Positions 16,362 through 23,347 of a stretch of 35,178 nt of DNA are shown piece by piece. The DNA lies in contig NZ_ABGR01000021.1 of assembly GCF_000171815.1 (NCBI RefSeq), forward strand, positions 1 to 35,178, in the 5' to 3' direction. The position numbers were made by a program, and so were the translations under genes. The notes beneath the pieces are model-generated. The model searched no databases. It saw nothing but the letters and a program-made list of their open reading frames with translations, and was not told the DNA's origin. Numbering within the stretch: position 1 is the stretch's first letter; each line of letters opens with the position of its first letter. This DNA comes from Vibrio sp. AND4 (GTDB taxonomy: Bacteria; Pseudomonadota; Gammaproteobacteria; Enterobacterales; Vibrionaceae).

Positions 16362-17530
16362 TCAAGCCATTGTTAATTGGTGCTGTATTAAGCCTGAGTA
16401 CTTTTACCACTATCGCGGATGAACTGAGTCAGTATACGGCGACTCGTGTTCAACGTGCTCATCACCTCGCGCAAGAAGAAAAGTTGCAACAAGCTATCTC
16501 CACGCTTGAAGGTCTTGACTTATCTGCGGGCTACGATCAGGCGTTTGTGGCTCGAATGCTGGGAATTTTCTACTGGCAAAACGAGCAAATTAAGCCAGCT
16601 CTCAAACAATTAGAGATCGCCGTTAATAGTGGCCTTTTGAAAGATGAGCAAGCTTGGCAAACGCGCAAGATGCTCGCAGGTATGTTGTTGAACGAGCAGC
16701 AGTTTTCTAAAGCGCTGACTCACTATTACGCCTTAAGCAAATCAGTACCTAAGTCTCAAAAAGCCCATGATATCTGGTTGCGTATTGCGCAGTCTCACTA
16801 TCAGCTAAGCCAATGGAGTAAAGTACTTACTGCGATGGCTCGATACGAGAAATTTGGTCAGCCAGATGAGATGGCACCTCTTTCGATCAAATTATCTGCA
16901 GAGCTTGAACTGAAAAAATGGAAGCCGGCAATCGGCACTATCAAGCGCTTGATTACGATTGAACCTAAGCGTGTTGAGTGGTGGCGACAGTTGGTTGCGC
17001 TTTATTTGCGTGTTGATGATGACAAGCGTGCTCTCGACTCTCTGGCCCTTGCGAAATTGCAAGGTGTCGCGTTGAATCAAGATGACTTAAGACTTCTTGC
17101 TCAATTGTATGGCAAGCGCGGTATTCCGGAGCGAGCAGCGAAGGTGCTGGGAGGGTTAGATAAGATCAACTCTGACAGCAGGCTTAAAGCTCAGCAAGCC
17201 ACCTACTGGCAGATCGCCAAAGAGTGGGATAAATCGATTAAAAGTTGGCGTGTTGCGGCAAAGTTGGATCGTCAATACTACTGGAATCTATCTCAACTGC
17301 TTGTGCAAGAAGGTCATTACAAAGACGCTCTGATTGCTTTGGACAAGGTTTCAGGGCGCAAAGCCGATGTTGCACTGGTAAAGACGCGTGCTTACTATAA
17401 GTTGAAACGTCTAGATGATGCGCTCGCGAATGCTAAACGCGCAAATGAGATTGAACCATCAACCCAAGCTAAAAGTTGGGTTAAGTACCTGTTTCAATTA
17501 CGTAAAGCGCAAGTGAGTCAGAATAGCTAA
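16358..17530 (+). CDS. TPR-repeat periplasmic protein ending the TonB2 operon
   Basis: 390 residues. Signal peptide (MIKPLLIGAVLSLSTFTTIA), then about eight helical-hairpin TPR-like repeats (e.g. AISTLEGLDLSAGYDQAFVA, KALTHYYALSKSVPKSQKAH, DALANAKRANEIEPSTQAK). TPR arrays are protein-binding scaffolds. A TPR gene closes the TonB2 operon in several vibrios, and its exact contribution is unclear. The start overlaps the tonB stop (ATGA), so it is translationally coupled. A strong terminator follows at 17557. Confidence 0.85.
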   Translation: MIKPLLIGAVLSLSTFTTIADELSQYTATRVQRAHHLAQEEKLQQAISTLEGLDLSAGYDQAFVARMLGIFYWQNEQIKPALKQLEIAVNSGLLKDEQAWQTRKMLAGMLLNEQQFSKALTHYYALSKSVPKSQKAHDIWLRIAQSHYQLSQWSKVLTAMARYEKFGQPDEMAPLSIKLSAELELKKWKPAIGTIKRLITIEPKRVEWWRQLVALYLRVDDDKRALDSLALAKLQGVALNQDDLRLLAQLYGKRGIPERAAKVLGGLDKINSDSRLKAQQATYWQIAKEWDKSIKSWRVAAKLDRQYYWNLSQLLVQEGHYKDALIALDKVSGRKADVALVKTRAYYKLKRLDDALANAKRANEIEPSTQAKSWVKYLFQLRKAQVSQNS

Positions 17531-17556
17531 GCCAATTGCAACTAGTGTTAACGCGA

Positions 17557-17584
17557 AGACCCGAGATGACTCTCGGGTCTTTTT
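17557..17584 (+). terminator. Terminator of the TonB2 operon
   Basis: A perfect 10-bp stem AGACCCGAGA (17557-17566) with 17571-17580, a TGAC loop and a T run. It ends transcription 27 bases after the TPR gene and separates it from the next operon. Confidence 0.92.
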
Positions 17585-17701
17585 GTCTCTAACTGTTGGG
17601 GCTGGTTCAATTTTGTTAATAAATACAATCGACCAAAGTGGTTGAATATACAGGGTTCACTACGCTTCCTCTAAACGTAAACAATGTAAATTAAATCCCA
17701 A

Positions 17702-17716
17702 TACGAATGATTATCA
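17702..17716. promoter_or_regulatory. Probable Fur box before the PepSY/ABC iron operon
   Basis: Matches the 7-1-7 Fur consensus TGATAATGATTATCA at 12 of 15 positions by hand count. An AATGTAAATTAAAT element lies just upstream (17683-17696), the same arrangement as before the two receptor genes. Confidence 0.6.
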
Positions 17717-17756
17717 CCTAAATTACTGACACATTTATTGGTGATGATTGTTTTTT

Positions 17757-18386
17757 ATGTTGCTCAAAAGCAAAGGTGTGCAAACTTGGGCACGCCGTCT
17801 GCACATCTACATTTCTATGGCGCTTTTATTGGTAACCCTGTTTTTTGCATTCACCGGTATCACATTAAATCGCCCAGAGCTGTTCGAGCGCAATGAACCT
17901 ATCATCCAGCAGTACGCGCTGACTATTCCAAGTGAACAACTTTTTGTTAACGAGGAAAGCTTTCAACCCAATCGACAAGCACTACTGAGTTTTCTTACTC
18001 AAGAGGTGGACTTGCGAGGTACGCCATCAGCATTTGATGTTTACACCGAGCTGGAAGACGGCGAGTTAGTCATTGGTGAGCTTTCTTTAGATTTCAAAGG
18101 CCCTGGCTACAACGCGACAGTGTTCGTTGACATGACGACTGGTGAGGCGGAGGTTGAAACCACCCATTATGGCATTGTTGCGCTACTAAACGATCTACAC
18201 AAAGGACGTAACAGTGGGGATGTTTGGAAGTGGTTTATCGATGCCACAGCCTTGCTGATGATCTTCTTCGTGTTGACTGGTGTGTGCTTGCTGCTTCCAA
18301 AGAAAAAGACACTCAGAACTTCAATGCTGTGGATGTCTTTTGGCACTGTTCTGTCACTTATTATTTATTTTGCTGCTGTGCCATAG
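17757..18386 (+). CDS. PepSY-domain inner-membrane protein (FpvG-like)
   Basis: 209 residues. Membrane helix 1 at about 15-40 (LHIYISMALLLVTLFFAFTG), a periplasmic PepSY-type domain of about 110 residues, then helices 2 and 3 (WFIDATALLMIFFVLTGVCL; MLWMSFGTVLSLIIYFAAV). Conserved histidines sit in RRLHIY and NDLHKG at the membrane edges, as in PepSY-TM proteins that may carry haem or electrons. In P. aeruginosa the PepSY protein FpvG takes part in reductive release of iron from pyoverdine in the periplasm. Gene order here supports the same role, but that is inference. The ATG at 17757 is taken; a TTG at 17748 would add three residues. First gene of a nine-gene run, with a Fur-like site upstream. 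Confidence 0.85.
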   Translation: MLLKSKGVQTWARRLHIYISMALLLVTLFFAFTGITLNRPELFERNEPIIQQYALTIPSEQLFVNEESFQPNRQALLSFLTQEVDLRGTPSAFDVYTELEDGELVIGELSLDFKGPGYNATVFVDMTTGEAEVETTHYGIVALLNDLHKGRNSGDVWKWFIDATALLMIFFVLTGVCLLLPKKKTLRTSMLWMSFGTVLSLIIYFAAVP

Positions 18387-18408
18387 CGGCTTATTTAGAG
18401 AGCCCCCG

Positions 18409-18948
18409 ATGTTAAACAAAGAGCGATTATTTCGTCACCACTCCTTTTGCAAAATGGTTTTGATTGCCGCTTTGGCACCTATGTCTCTTTTGGCCGCGCC
18501 TCTACCAGATAACGCAAAAATCGATTTTGAATTCGAGCTGCCTAAAATTGATACCTCGATGTACGCACGTCCCTACGTTGCTGTTTGGGTTGAAGATGAT
18601 GAGCGTAAACCCGTAAAAACCATCCAGCTTTGGGTCGGAAAAGATGAATGGTTAAAAGATATTCGCAGCTGGTGGCGCAAAGTGGGCCGTTACGATCGTG
18701 AGTTGGTCGATGCGGTGACATCAGCAACACGTCCGGCAGGTCAATATCGATTTGTTTGGGATGGCACCAATGATGATGGCCAGCGCCTTCAGCAAGGAGA
18801 CTACACCCTACATATGGAAGTGGTGCGAGAGCACGGCGGCCGCAACTACTTGCGTCAAAAAATACAGTTAGCGGACAACGAAGTACGCTACCAACTCGAA
18901 CCAACAGAAGAGACGGGTGTCATCACCGTCAATTACCAAGTTAAGTGA
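18409..18948 (+). CDS. DUF2271-family periplasmic protein
   Basis: 179 residues. Signal sequence ending LAPMSLLAAP, then a beta-rich domain with YVAVWVEDDERKPVKTIQLW, LKDIRSWWRK, TSATRPAGQYRFVWDGTNDD and YTLHMEVVREHGG. These are the marks of DUF2271, a predicted periplasmic FlgD/Ig-like family commonly found beside PepSY and flavin- or haem-linked redox genes. The start at 18409 begins the signal peptide; the frame is open further upstream but overlaps the PepSY gene. It lies 22 bases after that gene. Molecular role unknown. The operon points to metal or siderophore handling in the periplasm. Confidence 0.82.
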   Translation: MLNKERLFRHHSFCKMVLIAALAPMSLLAAPLPDNAKIDFEFELPKIDTSMYARPYVAVWVEDDERKPVKTIQLWVGKDEWLKDIRSWWRKVGRYDRELVDAVTSATRPAGQYRFVWDGTNDDGQRLQQGDYTLHMEVVREHGGRNYLRQKIQLADNEVRYQLEPTEETGVITVNYQVK

Positions 18949-18964
18949 TAGAAAAGGAACAATA

Positions 18965-19795
18965 ATGAAAACCAAAATGAAAGCGGTGGCAATAGCAAGC
19001 GTAATGGCGATGGGGTTAGCTGCGACCATGACGGCACAAGCGCACCCTCGTTGGGTTCTTCCTTCTCACTTCACTGTATCGAAAGAAGGCGGCGATTGGC
19101 TGACGTTTGATGTAACCGCGTCGCATGGGACATTTGTTTTTGATAAACCAGCAGGCAGTGAGCAAGCGTTTGTGATCATGCCTGATGGACGTTCTGAGCG
19201 TCCTAACTTTGTCGTACGCGGGAAACGCCGCTCGATGTTTGACTTCTATTTCGAAGAGGAAGGCACGCACAAGGTCGCGATCAACAATCAACCGAGTTAT
19301 TACACCCAGTACAAAGCGGGTCGTCGTGATACGGTGAAATGGGCGAAAGCAAGCAAAGCTGACCGGGCGAGCGTTATCCCAGAAAAAGCGCGTGATGTGG
19401 TGACTCAGCTAAGCTACACCCGTGCAGAAAGCTACATTACGGTTGGTATGCCAACAAACAAAGTACTTGAGATCGAAGGTAAGTTGCTAGAAATGAAGCC
19501 ACTTACGCACCCTTCAGACATCATTGAGGGGGAAGAAGTGGTTTTCCAATTCTTCTTCAATGGGGAACCTCAACAAGGCGTTACTGCAGAAATTACTCGT
19601 GAAGGTACGCTTTACCGCAATCATCAAGAGCAAATCGATGTGGTGAGTGATAAAGATGGCAAAATCACATTTACACCGCAAGTGGCTGGGCGTTATTTGA
19701 TGAAAGCCAATCATAAAGGTGAGCTGAAAAATGACCCACTGGCAGACACTACCAGTGCGAATGTTCACCTAACGTTTGAAACGCAACTTAACTAA
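18965..19795 (+). CDS. DUF4198-family periplasmic protein
   Basis: 276 residues. Signal peptide (MKTKMKAVAIASVMAMGLAA...AQA), mature start HPRWVLPSHFTVS, then two beta-sandwich domains. The second (QGVTAEITREGTLYRN, ITFTPQVAGRYLMKA) is Ig-like. The family is linked with metal (Ni, Co) uptake genes in databases and with TonB-dependent systems. The N-terminal His-Pro and a second His after SHF could bind metal. AAGGA lies 8 bases before the ATG. It sits 16 bases after the DUF2271 gene, in the same operon. Function inferred only from association. Confidence 0.82.
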   Translation: MKTKMKAVAIASVMAMGLAATMTAQAHPRWVLPSHFTVSKEGGDWLTFDVTASHGTFVFDKPAGSEQAFVIMPDGRSERPNFVVRGKRRSMFDFYFEEEGTHKVAINNQPSYYTQYKAGRRDTVKWAKASKADRASVIPEKARDVVTQLSYTRAESYITVGMPTNKVLEIEGKLLEMKPLTHPSDIIEGEEVVFQFFFNGEPQQGVTAEITREGTLYRNHQEQIDVVSDKDGKITFTPQVAGRYLMKANHKGELKNDPLADTTSANVHLTFETQLN

Positions 19796-19803
19796 TCAAA
19801 TCT

Positions 19804-19830
19804 TGGCTCAGTGTTTTACTGAGCCATTTT
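19804..19830 (+). promoter_or_regulatory. Intercistronic hairpin inside the iron operon
   Basis: TGGCTCAGT (19804-19812) pairs with ACTGAGCCA (19818-19826) around a 5-nt loop and is followed by TTTT. It could be a leaky terminator or an mRNA stabiliser that lowers expression of genes downstream of DUF4198. The next start codon is only 10 bases further on. Confidence 0.6.
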
Positions 19831-19839
19831 GGATACACC

Positions 19840-20160
19840 ATGAAAAACCTTTTAACCCTAAAAGTTACGGCTATTTTGGCTGGTTTTATTTCTTTTCAAG
19901 CGGCGGCGCATTTTCCATTGATGAGTTGCCATCTAGAGCAAGAAAAAGTGGTCTGTGAAGCGGGCTATTCTGATGGCTCAACAGCGGTGGATTACGACGT
20001 AGAAATGTATGATTACGATGACAATTTGATTGCCAAAGTCACCACAGACAAGCGTTCGATTGCTGAATTTACCCATCCTCAAACAGATTTTTACCTTGTC
20101 TTCGATGCTGGCCATGAAAATCCAGTAGAAGTGGATGTGGTTGAGCTCAAAGAGAAATGA
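19840..20160 (+). CDS. Small periplasmic protein of the iron operon
   Basis: 106 residues. Signal peptide MKNLLTLKVTAILAGFISFQAAA, mature start HFPLMSCHLEQEKVVCEAGYSDGS with two cysteines that could form a disulfide, then a beta-sandwich-like segment with an acidic stretch (DYDVEMYDYDDN) and THPQTDFYLVFDAGHEN. It resembles small carboxypeptidase-regulatory-like domains. His and acidic residues make metal contact possible. The TGA overlaps the next start by four bases (ATGA). I do not know a named family. A counterpart in the Pseudomonas fpv locus (FpvH or FpvJ) is possible but unproven. Confidence 0.75.
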   Translation: MKNLLTLKVTAILAGFISFQAAAHFPLMSCHLEQEKVVCEAGYSDGSTAVDYDVEMYDYDDNLIAKVTTDKRSIAEFTHPQTDFYLVFDAGHENPVEVDVVELKEK

Positions 20161-20708
20161 TTACACAGAAAATTCGTCCAGATAATGGCAGTCGGGAAGG
20201 TAAGTGGGTTGCTCTGACTATCGCGGGTATTCTCGCTTTATCGACGTTTCTATTGCCTTATCATCAAACGGAATCTGAGCACACAGAAGCACTCGCGCAT
20301 CAAGTGTTGATTACTGATCTTGAGCAAGAGGAGCTGGCCATGATTGCAGAGCTTAAACTGGCTCATGAGGAAATTCGCGATCTTCATATTGATGATGGTC
20401 AATGGCCAGAAATTACGGATCTAGAGGCGTTTTGGATTGCCCCTTTTGTTAAAGACCAAAGCTGGCAGCGCAAAGGCTCTCATCAGTGGCAAAAGCTAGA
20501 TGCCGGTCTTTATATTGGTTTGAGAAAAGACGAGCAGGGCTCAGCATCAATGTTACTCGATAGTCGTCATCAACAAGCTGATATTTGGCTCTCCTCATCC
20601 GCTGCTTTCGGGCAATTGAGCGAGCTAATCCAGCAAGGTGCACGTGAGAAAAGTGGTTGGCAGCAGGTTGTCCTAATGCCTTCATCTAATGCCACTCACG
20701 GCCACTAA
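20157..20708 (+). CDS. DUF6162-like membrane-anchored protein (FpvK-like position)
   Basis: 183 residues. One N-terminal membrane helix (about 17-35, WVALTIAGILALSTFLLPY), then a His/Glu-rich helix (ESEHTEALAHQVLITDLEQE, LKLAHEEIRDLHID), an IAPFVKDQSWQRKGSHQWQ segment and a C-terminus ending THGH. Proteins of this shape stand between PepSY-type genes and ZnuA-type transporters in several proteobacteria, and I associate it with DUF6162. The single anchor places the bulk in the periplasm. Start overlaps the preceding stop (ATGA). An 80-base gap with a 7-bp hairpin (20727-20733 with 20743-20749) follows before the binding-protein gene, so the latter could have an extra promoter. Confidence 0.75.
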   Translation: MITQKIRPDNGSREGKWVALTIAGILALSTFLLPYHQTESEHTEALAHQVLITDLEQEELAMIAELKLAHEEIRDLHIDDGQWPEITDLEAFWIAPFVKDQSWQRKGSHQWQKLDAGLYIGLRKDEQGSASMLLDSRHQQADIWLSSSAAFGQLSELIQQGAREKSGWQQVVLMPSSNATHGH

Positions 20709-20788
20709 TCTGTTGTGAGTAATAAGTCATCACGATCAACAAGTGATGATGATTAACGAGTCATTACGTTCAATAAGTAACCATCATT

Positions 20789-21724
20789 ATGATAACAACC
20801 ATGAAGAAACGCGCCTTATTACGCCGAATTCTAACAGCATGTACATTTTGGGCTGTATCGACTTCAAGCTTTGCAGAGAAGTTGAACATTGGCATTACCT
20901 TGCAACCCTACTACAGCTATGTCAAAGCGGTTGTTGGTGATAAAGCGGAGATCATCCCTTTGGTCGATGCTGGCTTTAACCCGCATAACTATTTGCCACA
21001 ACCGAATGATCTAAAGCGGTTGAAGCAAATGGATGTGATTGTTGTGAATGGGATTGGCCATGACGATTTTGCACTGAAAGTCATTCAAGCAGCTCAGCGT
21101 GATGACCTAGTGGTGATAGAAGCAAACAAAGAAGTCCCTTTACTGCCCGCAATGGGGCAGTCAGTCGGCAAGGGGGCTGTCAATCCACATACGTTTGTTG
21201 GGCTGTCGACTACGATTCAAAAGGTTTACACCATTGCGAGTGAGCTGAGCAAACTTGATCCCGAAAATGCTGCTCTTTACCGTAAAAATGCGCGAAAGTA
21301 CGCAAAAACCTTCCGCCTGCTAAAGCGCGATGCCATGTTGTCACTCGGGCAGTTAGACACGGCAGGCATGAAGGTTGCGACCACGCATAATGCTTACGGT
21401 TATATCCTACAGGAGTTCGGTGTTGATGTTGCCGCAGTGATTGAACCTGCTCACGGTGTTGAGCCCAGTGCTAGCCAACTGCAAGAGACGATAGAGAAGA
21501 TCCGTCAATCTGGTATTGATGTGCTTTTTTACGAACTCAATATGCCTAATCGATTTGTCGATACGATCGAAGCAGCGACGGGTGTAAAGCTTTACCGTTT
21601 TTCCCACATGACCCATGGTGCGTACGACGCTAATAAGGTTGAAGTTGAAATGCGCGAAAACGTTGCAACGCTTATTGAAGCGATGAAGTTTGTAGCCAGC
21701 AAGCATACGGAGGAGAAGGCGTGA
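20789..21724 (+). CDS. Metal ABC transporter substrate-binding protein (ZnuA family, FpvC-like)
   Basis: 311 residues. Signal peptide ending SSFA, then the two-lobed cluster A-I fold with a long backbone helix (PENAALYRKNARKYAKTFR). Metal ligands of the family are in place: His66 (FNPHNYLPQP), His134 (NPHTFVG), His200 (THNAYGYIL) and an acidic residue near YELNMPN. The long His-rich loop of zinc-specific ZnuA is absent, which fits iron or manganese or an FpvC-type role. The start could also be the ATG at 20801; neither has a clear ribosome site. It is followed directly by ATPase and permease genes. In P. aeruginosa FpvC contributes to iron release from pyoverdine and delivers iron to FpvDE. 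The role here is inferred from gene order. Confidence 0.88.
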   Translation: MITTMKKRALLRRILTACTFWAVSTSSFAEKLNIGITLQPYYSYVKAVVGDKAEIIPLVDAGFNPHNYLPQPNDLKRLKQMDVIVVNGIGHDDFALKVIQAAQRDDLVVIEANKEVPLLPAMGQSVGKGAVNPHTFVGLSTTIQKVYTIASELSKLDPENAALYRKNARKYAKTFRLLKRDAMLSLGQLDTAGMKVATTHNAYGYILQEFGVDVAAVIEPAHGVEPSASQLQETIEKIRQSGIDVLFYELNMPNRFVDTIEAATGVKLYRFSHMTHGAYDANKVEVEMRENVATLIEAMKFVASKHTEEKA

Positions 21725-22458
21725 TGCAAGGTCCTTCTATTTCTTTGGATGGGGTCAGCCTTAAATATGGTGACAACCTCATTTTGCAAGACATCCAGAC
21801 CCAATTCGAAGCGGGGCAATGCCACATCATTATGGGGCCTAACGGCGGCGGAAAGACGTCCCTGTTGCGCTCAGTGTTGGGCTTAACCCCTTTTAATGGT
21901 GATATCTCGGTACATTGGCCAGATCCGAATCAGACGCGACAAACAGGCAAAATTGGCTACGTGCCCCAAAAAGCCATGTTTGAAGCAAGCTTACCTTTGA
22001 CTGTGATGGATTTTGTATTGCTTAATCAAACTCGCGTCCCACTGTTTTGGCGTCGCAAAACCCAGCAAACTCAACACGCATTGGCTCAGTTAGAGCGTGT
22101 GGGGATGGCCGCTCGTAGTGGCCGCCGGATGGGACAGTTGTCCGGTGGCGAGCAACAACGTGTCCTGTTTGCTCAAGCTTTGCTCGATGATCCAAGTTTA
22201 CTTGTGCTGGATGAGCCAACGACCGGCATGGATGAACAAGGCGTTCGTTACCTAGAGAGTTTGATTCACGAAGTGGTCTCTGAGGGGAAAACGGTTCTGG
22301 CAGTGCATCATGATGTCACGGCTGTACGTCGTCTGGATGCCCAAGTTCATGTTGTGAATCGTCAAATTGTCGCATCAGGTCATCACTCCGAAGTATTAAG
22401 TCCAGAGCGAATTGAGTCTCTGTTTAAGCACTACACCGCGAAAGTGGAGGCAGCGTAA
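21724..22458 (+). CDS. Metal ABC transporter ATP-binding protein (ZnuC family, FpvD-like)
   Basis: 244 residues. Walker A GPNGGGKTSLL, Q-loop GYVPQKA, ABC signature LSGGEQQRVLFAQ, Walker B LLVLDEPTTGMDE and switch His in AVHHDV. It hydrolyses ATP to drive metal import through the adjacent permease. The ATG at 21724 overlaps the binding-protein TGA (TGATG), with GGAGGA about 9 nt upstream; the frame also allows the GTG three bases earlier. The stop overlaps the permease start by one base. Metal specificity cannot be read from the ATPase. Confidence 0.92.
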   Translation: MQGPSISLDGVSLKYGDNLILQDIQTQFEAGQCHIIMGPNGGGKTSLLRSVLGLTPFNGDISVHWPDPNQTRQTGKIGYVPQKAMFEASLPLTVMDFVLLNQTRVPLFWRRKTQQTQHALAQLERVGMAARSGRRMGQLSGGEQQRVLFAQALLDDPSLLVLDEPTTGMDEQGVRYLESLIHEVVSEGKTVLAVHHDVTAVRRLDAQVHVVNRQIVASGHHSEVLSPERIESLFKHYTAKVEAA

Positions 22459-23333
22459 TGGATTGGTTACGAGATCTAGCTCTGCATGGTGTCGAAGCGG
22501 GTTGGTTAAGCGACAGTTTTGCTTATGCATTTATGGTTAACGCGATCGTCGCGGCGTTAATCCTTGGTCCTTTGTTGGGCGGGCTAGGCACGTTAGTGAT
22601 TGCAAAGCGGTTAGCATTCTTTTCCGAAGCAGTTGGCCATGCTGCGCTGACTGGTATTGCGATTGGTGTGTTGCTTGGTGAACCACCGGAAAATCCATTT
22701 ATTGGTCTGTTTAGCTTTTGCATGATCTTCGCTTTATTGCTGCATTTCGTGAGAAATCGAACCAATGTTCCGTACGATACTCTCGTTGGGGTCTTTCTTG
22801 CTCTCGCTTTAGCGGTTGGTGCGGCCTTGCTGATGTATGTGGCGCGTAAGATTAACATTCACATGTTGGAGAATGTCCTATTTGGCTCGATTCTGACGGT
22901 TACAGACAGAGATATTACGATTTTGGCGGTGAGCTGCTTAATTATCCTATTGCTGCTCATTCCGACATTCAATCGTATTTTGTTGACTTGTATCAGCCCT
23001 GATATCGCTCGTGTTCGCGGCTTTAATACCAGTTTCTACGATTATTTGTTTGTCATGATGATAACGTTGGTCACCATTGCCGCAGTGAAGATAATCGGCG
23101 CTGTGTTAGTCGGTGCATTGCTGCTTATCCCGGGAGCGACAGCCCGTCTCTTGACTAAACGAATGGGCAGCTTTGTGTTGCTTTCATCTTTGCTCGCCAC
23201 CATCGCGTGCTTGATTGGGACTGTCTTACCGATGGAGCTGGAACTTCCGGTACCATCTGGCGCATCGATCATTATCGTTTCTGCCATTTTCTTCTTAACC
23301 GCGACGATGTACCGCATCGTACGAAAGACCTAG
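22458..23333 (+). CDS. Metal ABC transporter permease (ABC-3/ZnuB family, FpvE-like)
   Basis: 291 residues with about eight membrane helices, including VNAIVAALILGPLLGGLGTL, ALALAVGAALLMYVA and VKIIGAVLVGALLLIPGAT. The family motifs KRLAFFSEAVGHAALTGIAI and the GALLLIPGATARLL core are intact. It forms the inner-membrane channel of the importer. The start overlaps the ATPase stop (TAATG). The second binding protein follows after 14 bases. Family assignment is secure; the transported ion is probably iron, given the Fur-like site at the operon head. Confidence 0.92.
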   Translation: MDWLRDLALHGVEAGWLSDSFAYAFMVNAIVAALILGPLLGGLGTLVIAKRLAFFSEAVGHAALTGIAIGVLLGEPPENPFIGLFSFCMIFALLLHFVRNRTNVPYDTLVGVFLALALAVGAALLMYVARKINIHMLENVLFGSILTVTDRDITILAVSCLIILLLLIPTFNRILLTCISPDIARVRGFNTSFYDYLFVMMITLVTIAAVKIIGAVLVGALLLIPGATARLLTKRMGSFVLLSSLLATIACLIGTVLPMELELPVPSGASIIIVSAIFFLTATMYRIVRKT

Positions 23334-23347
23334 TCGGGTACCTAAAT

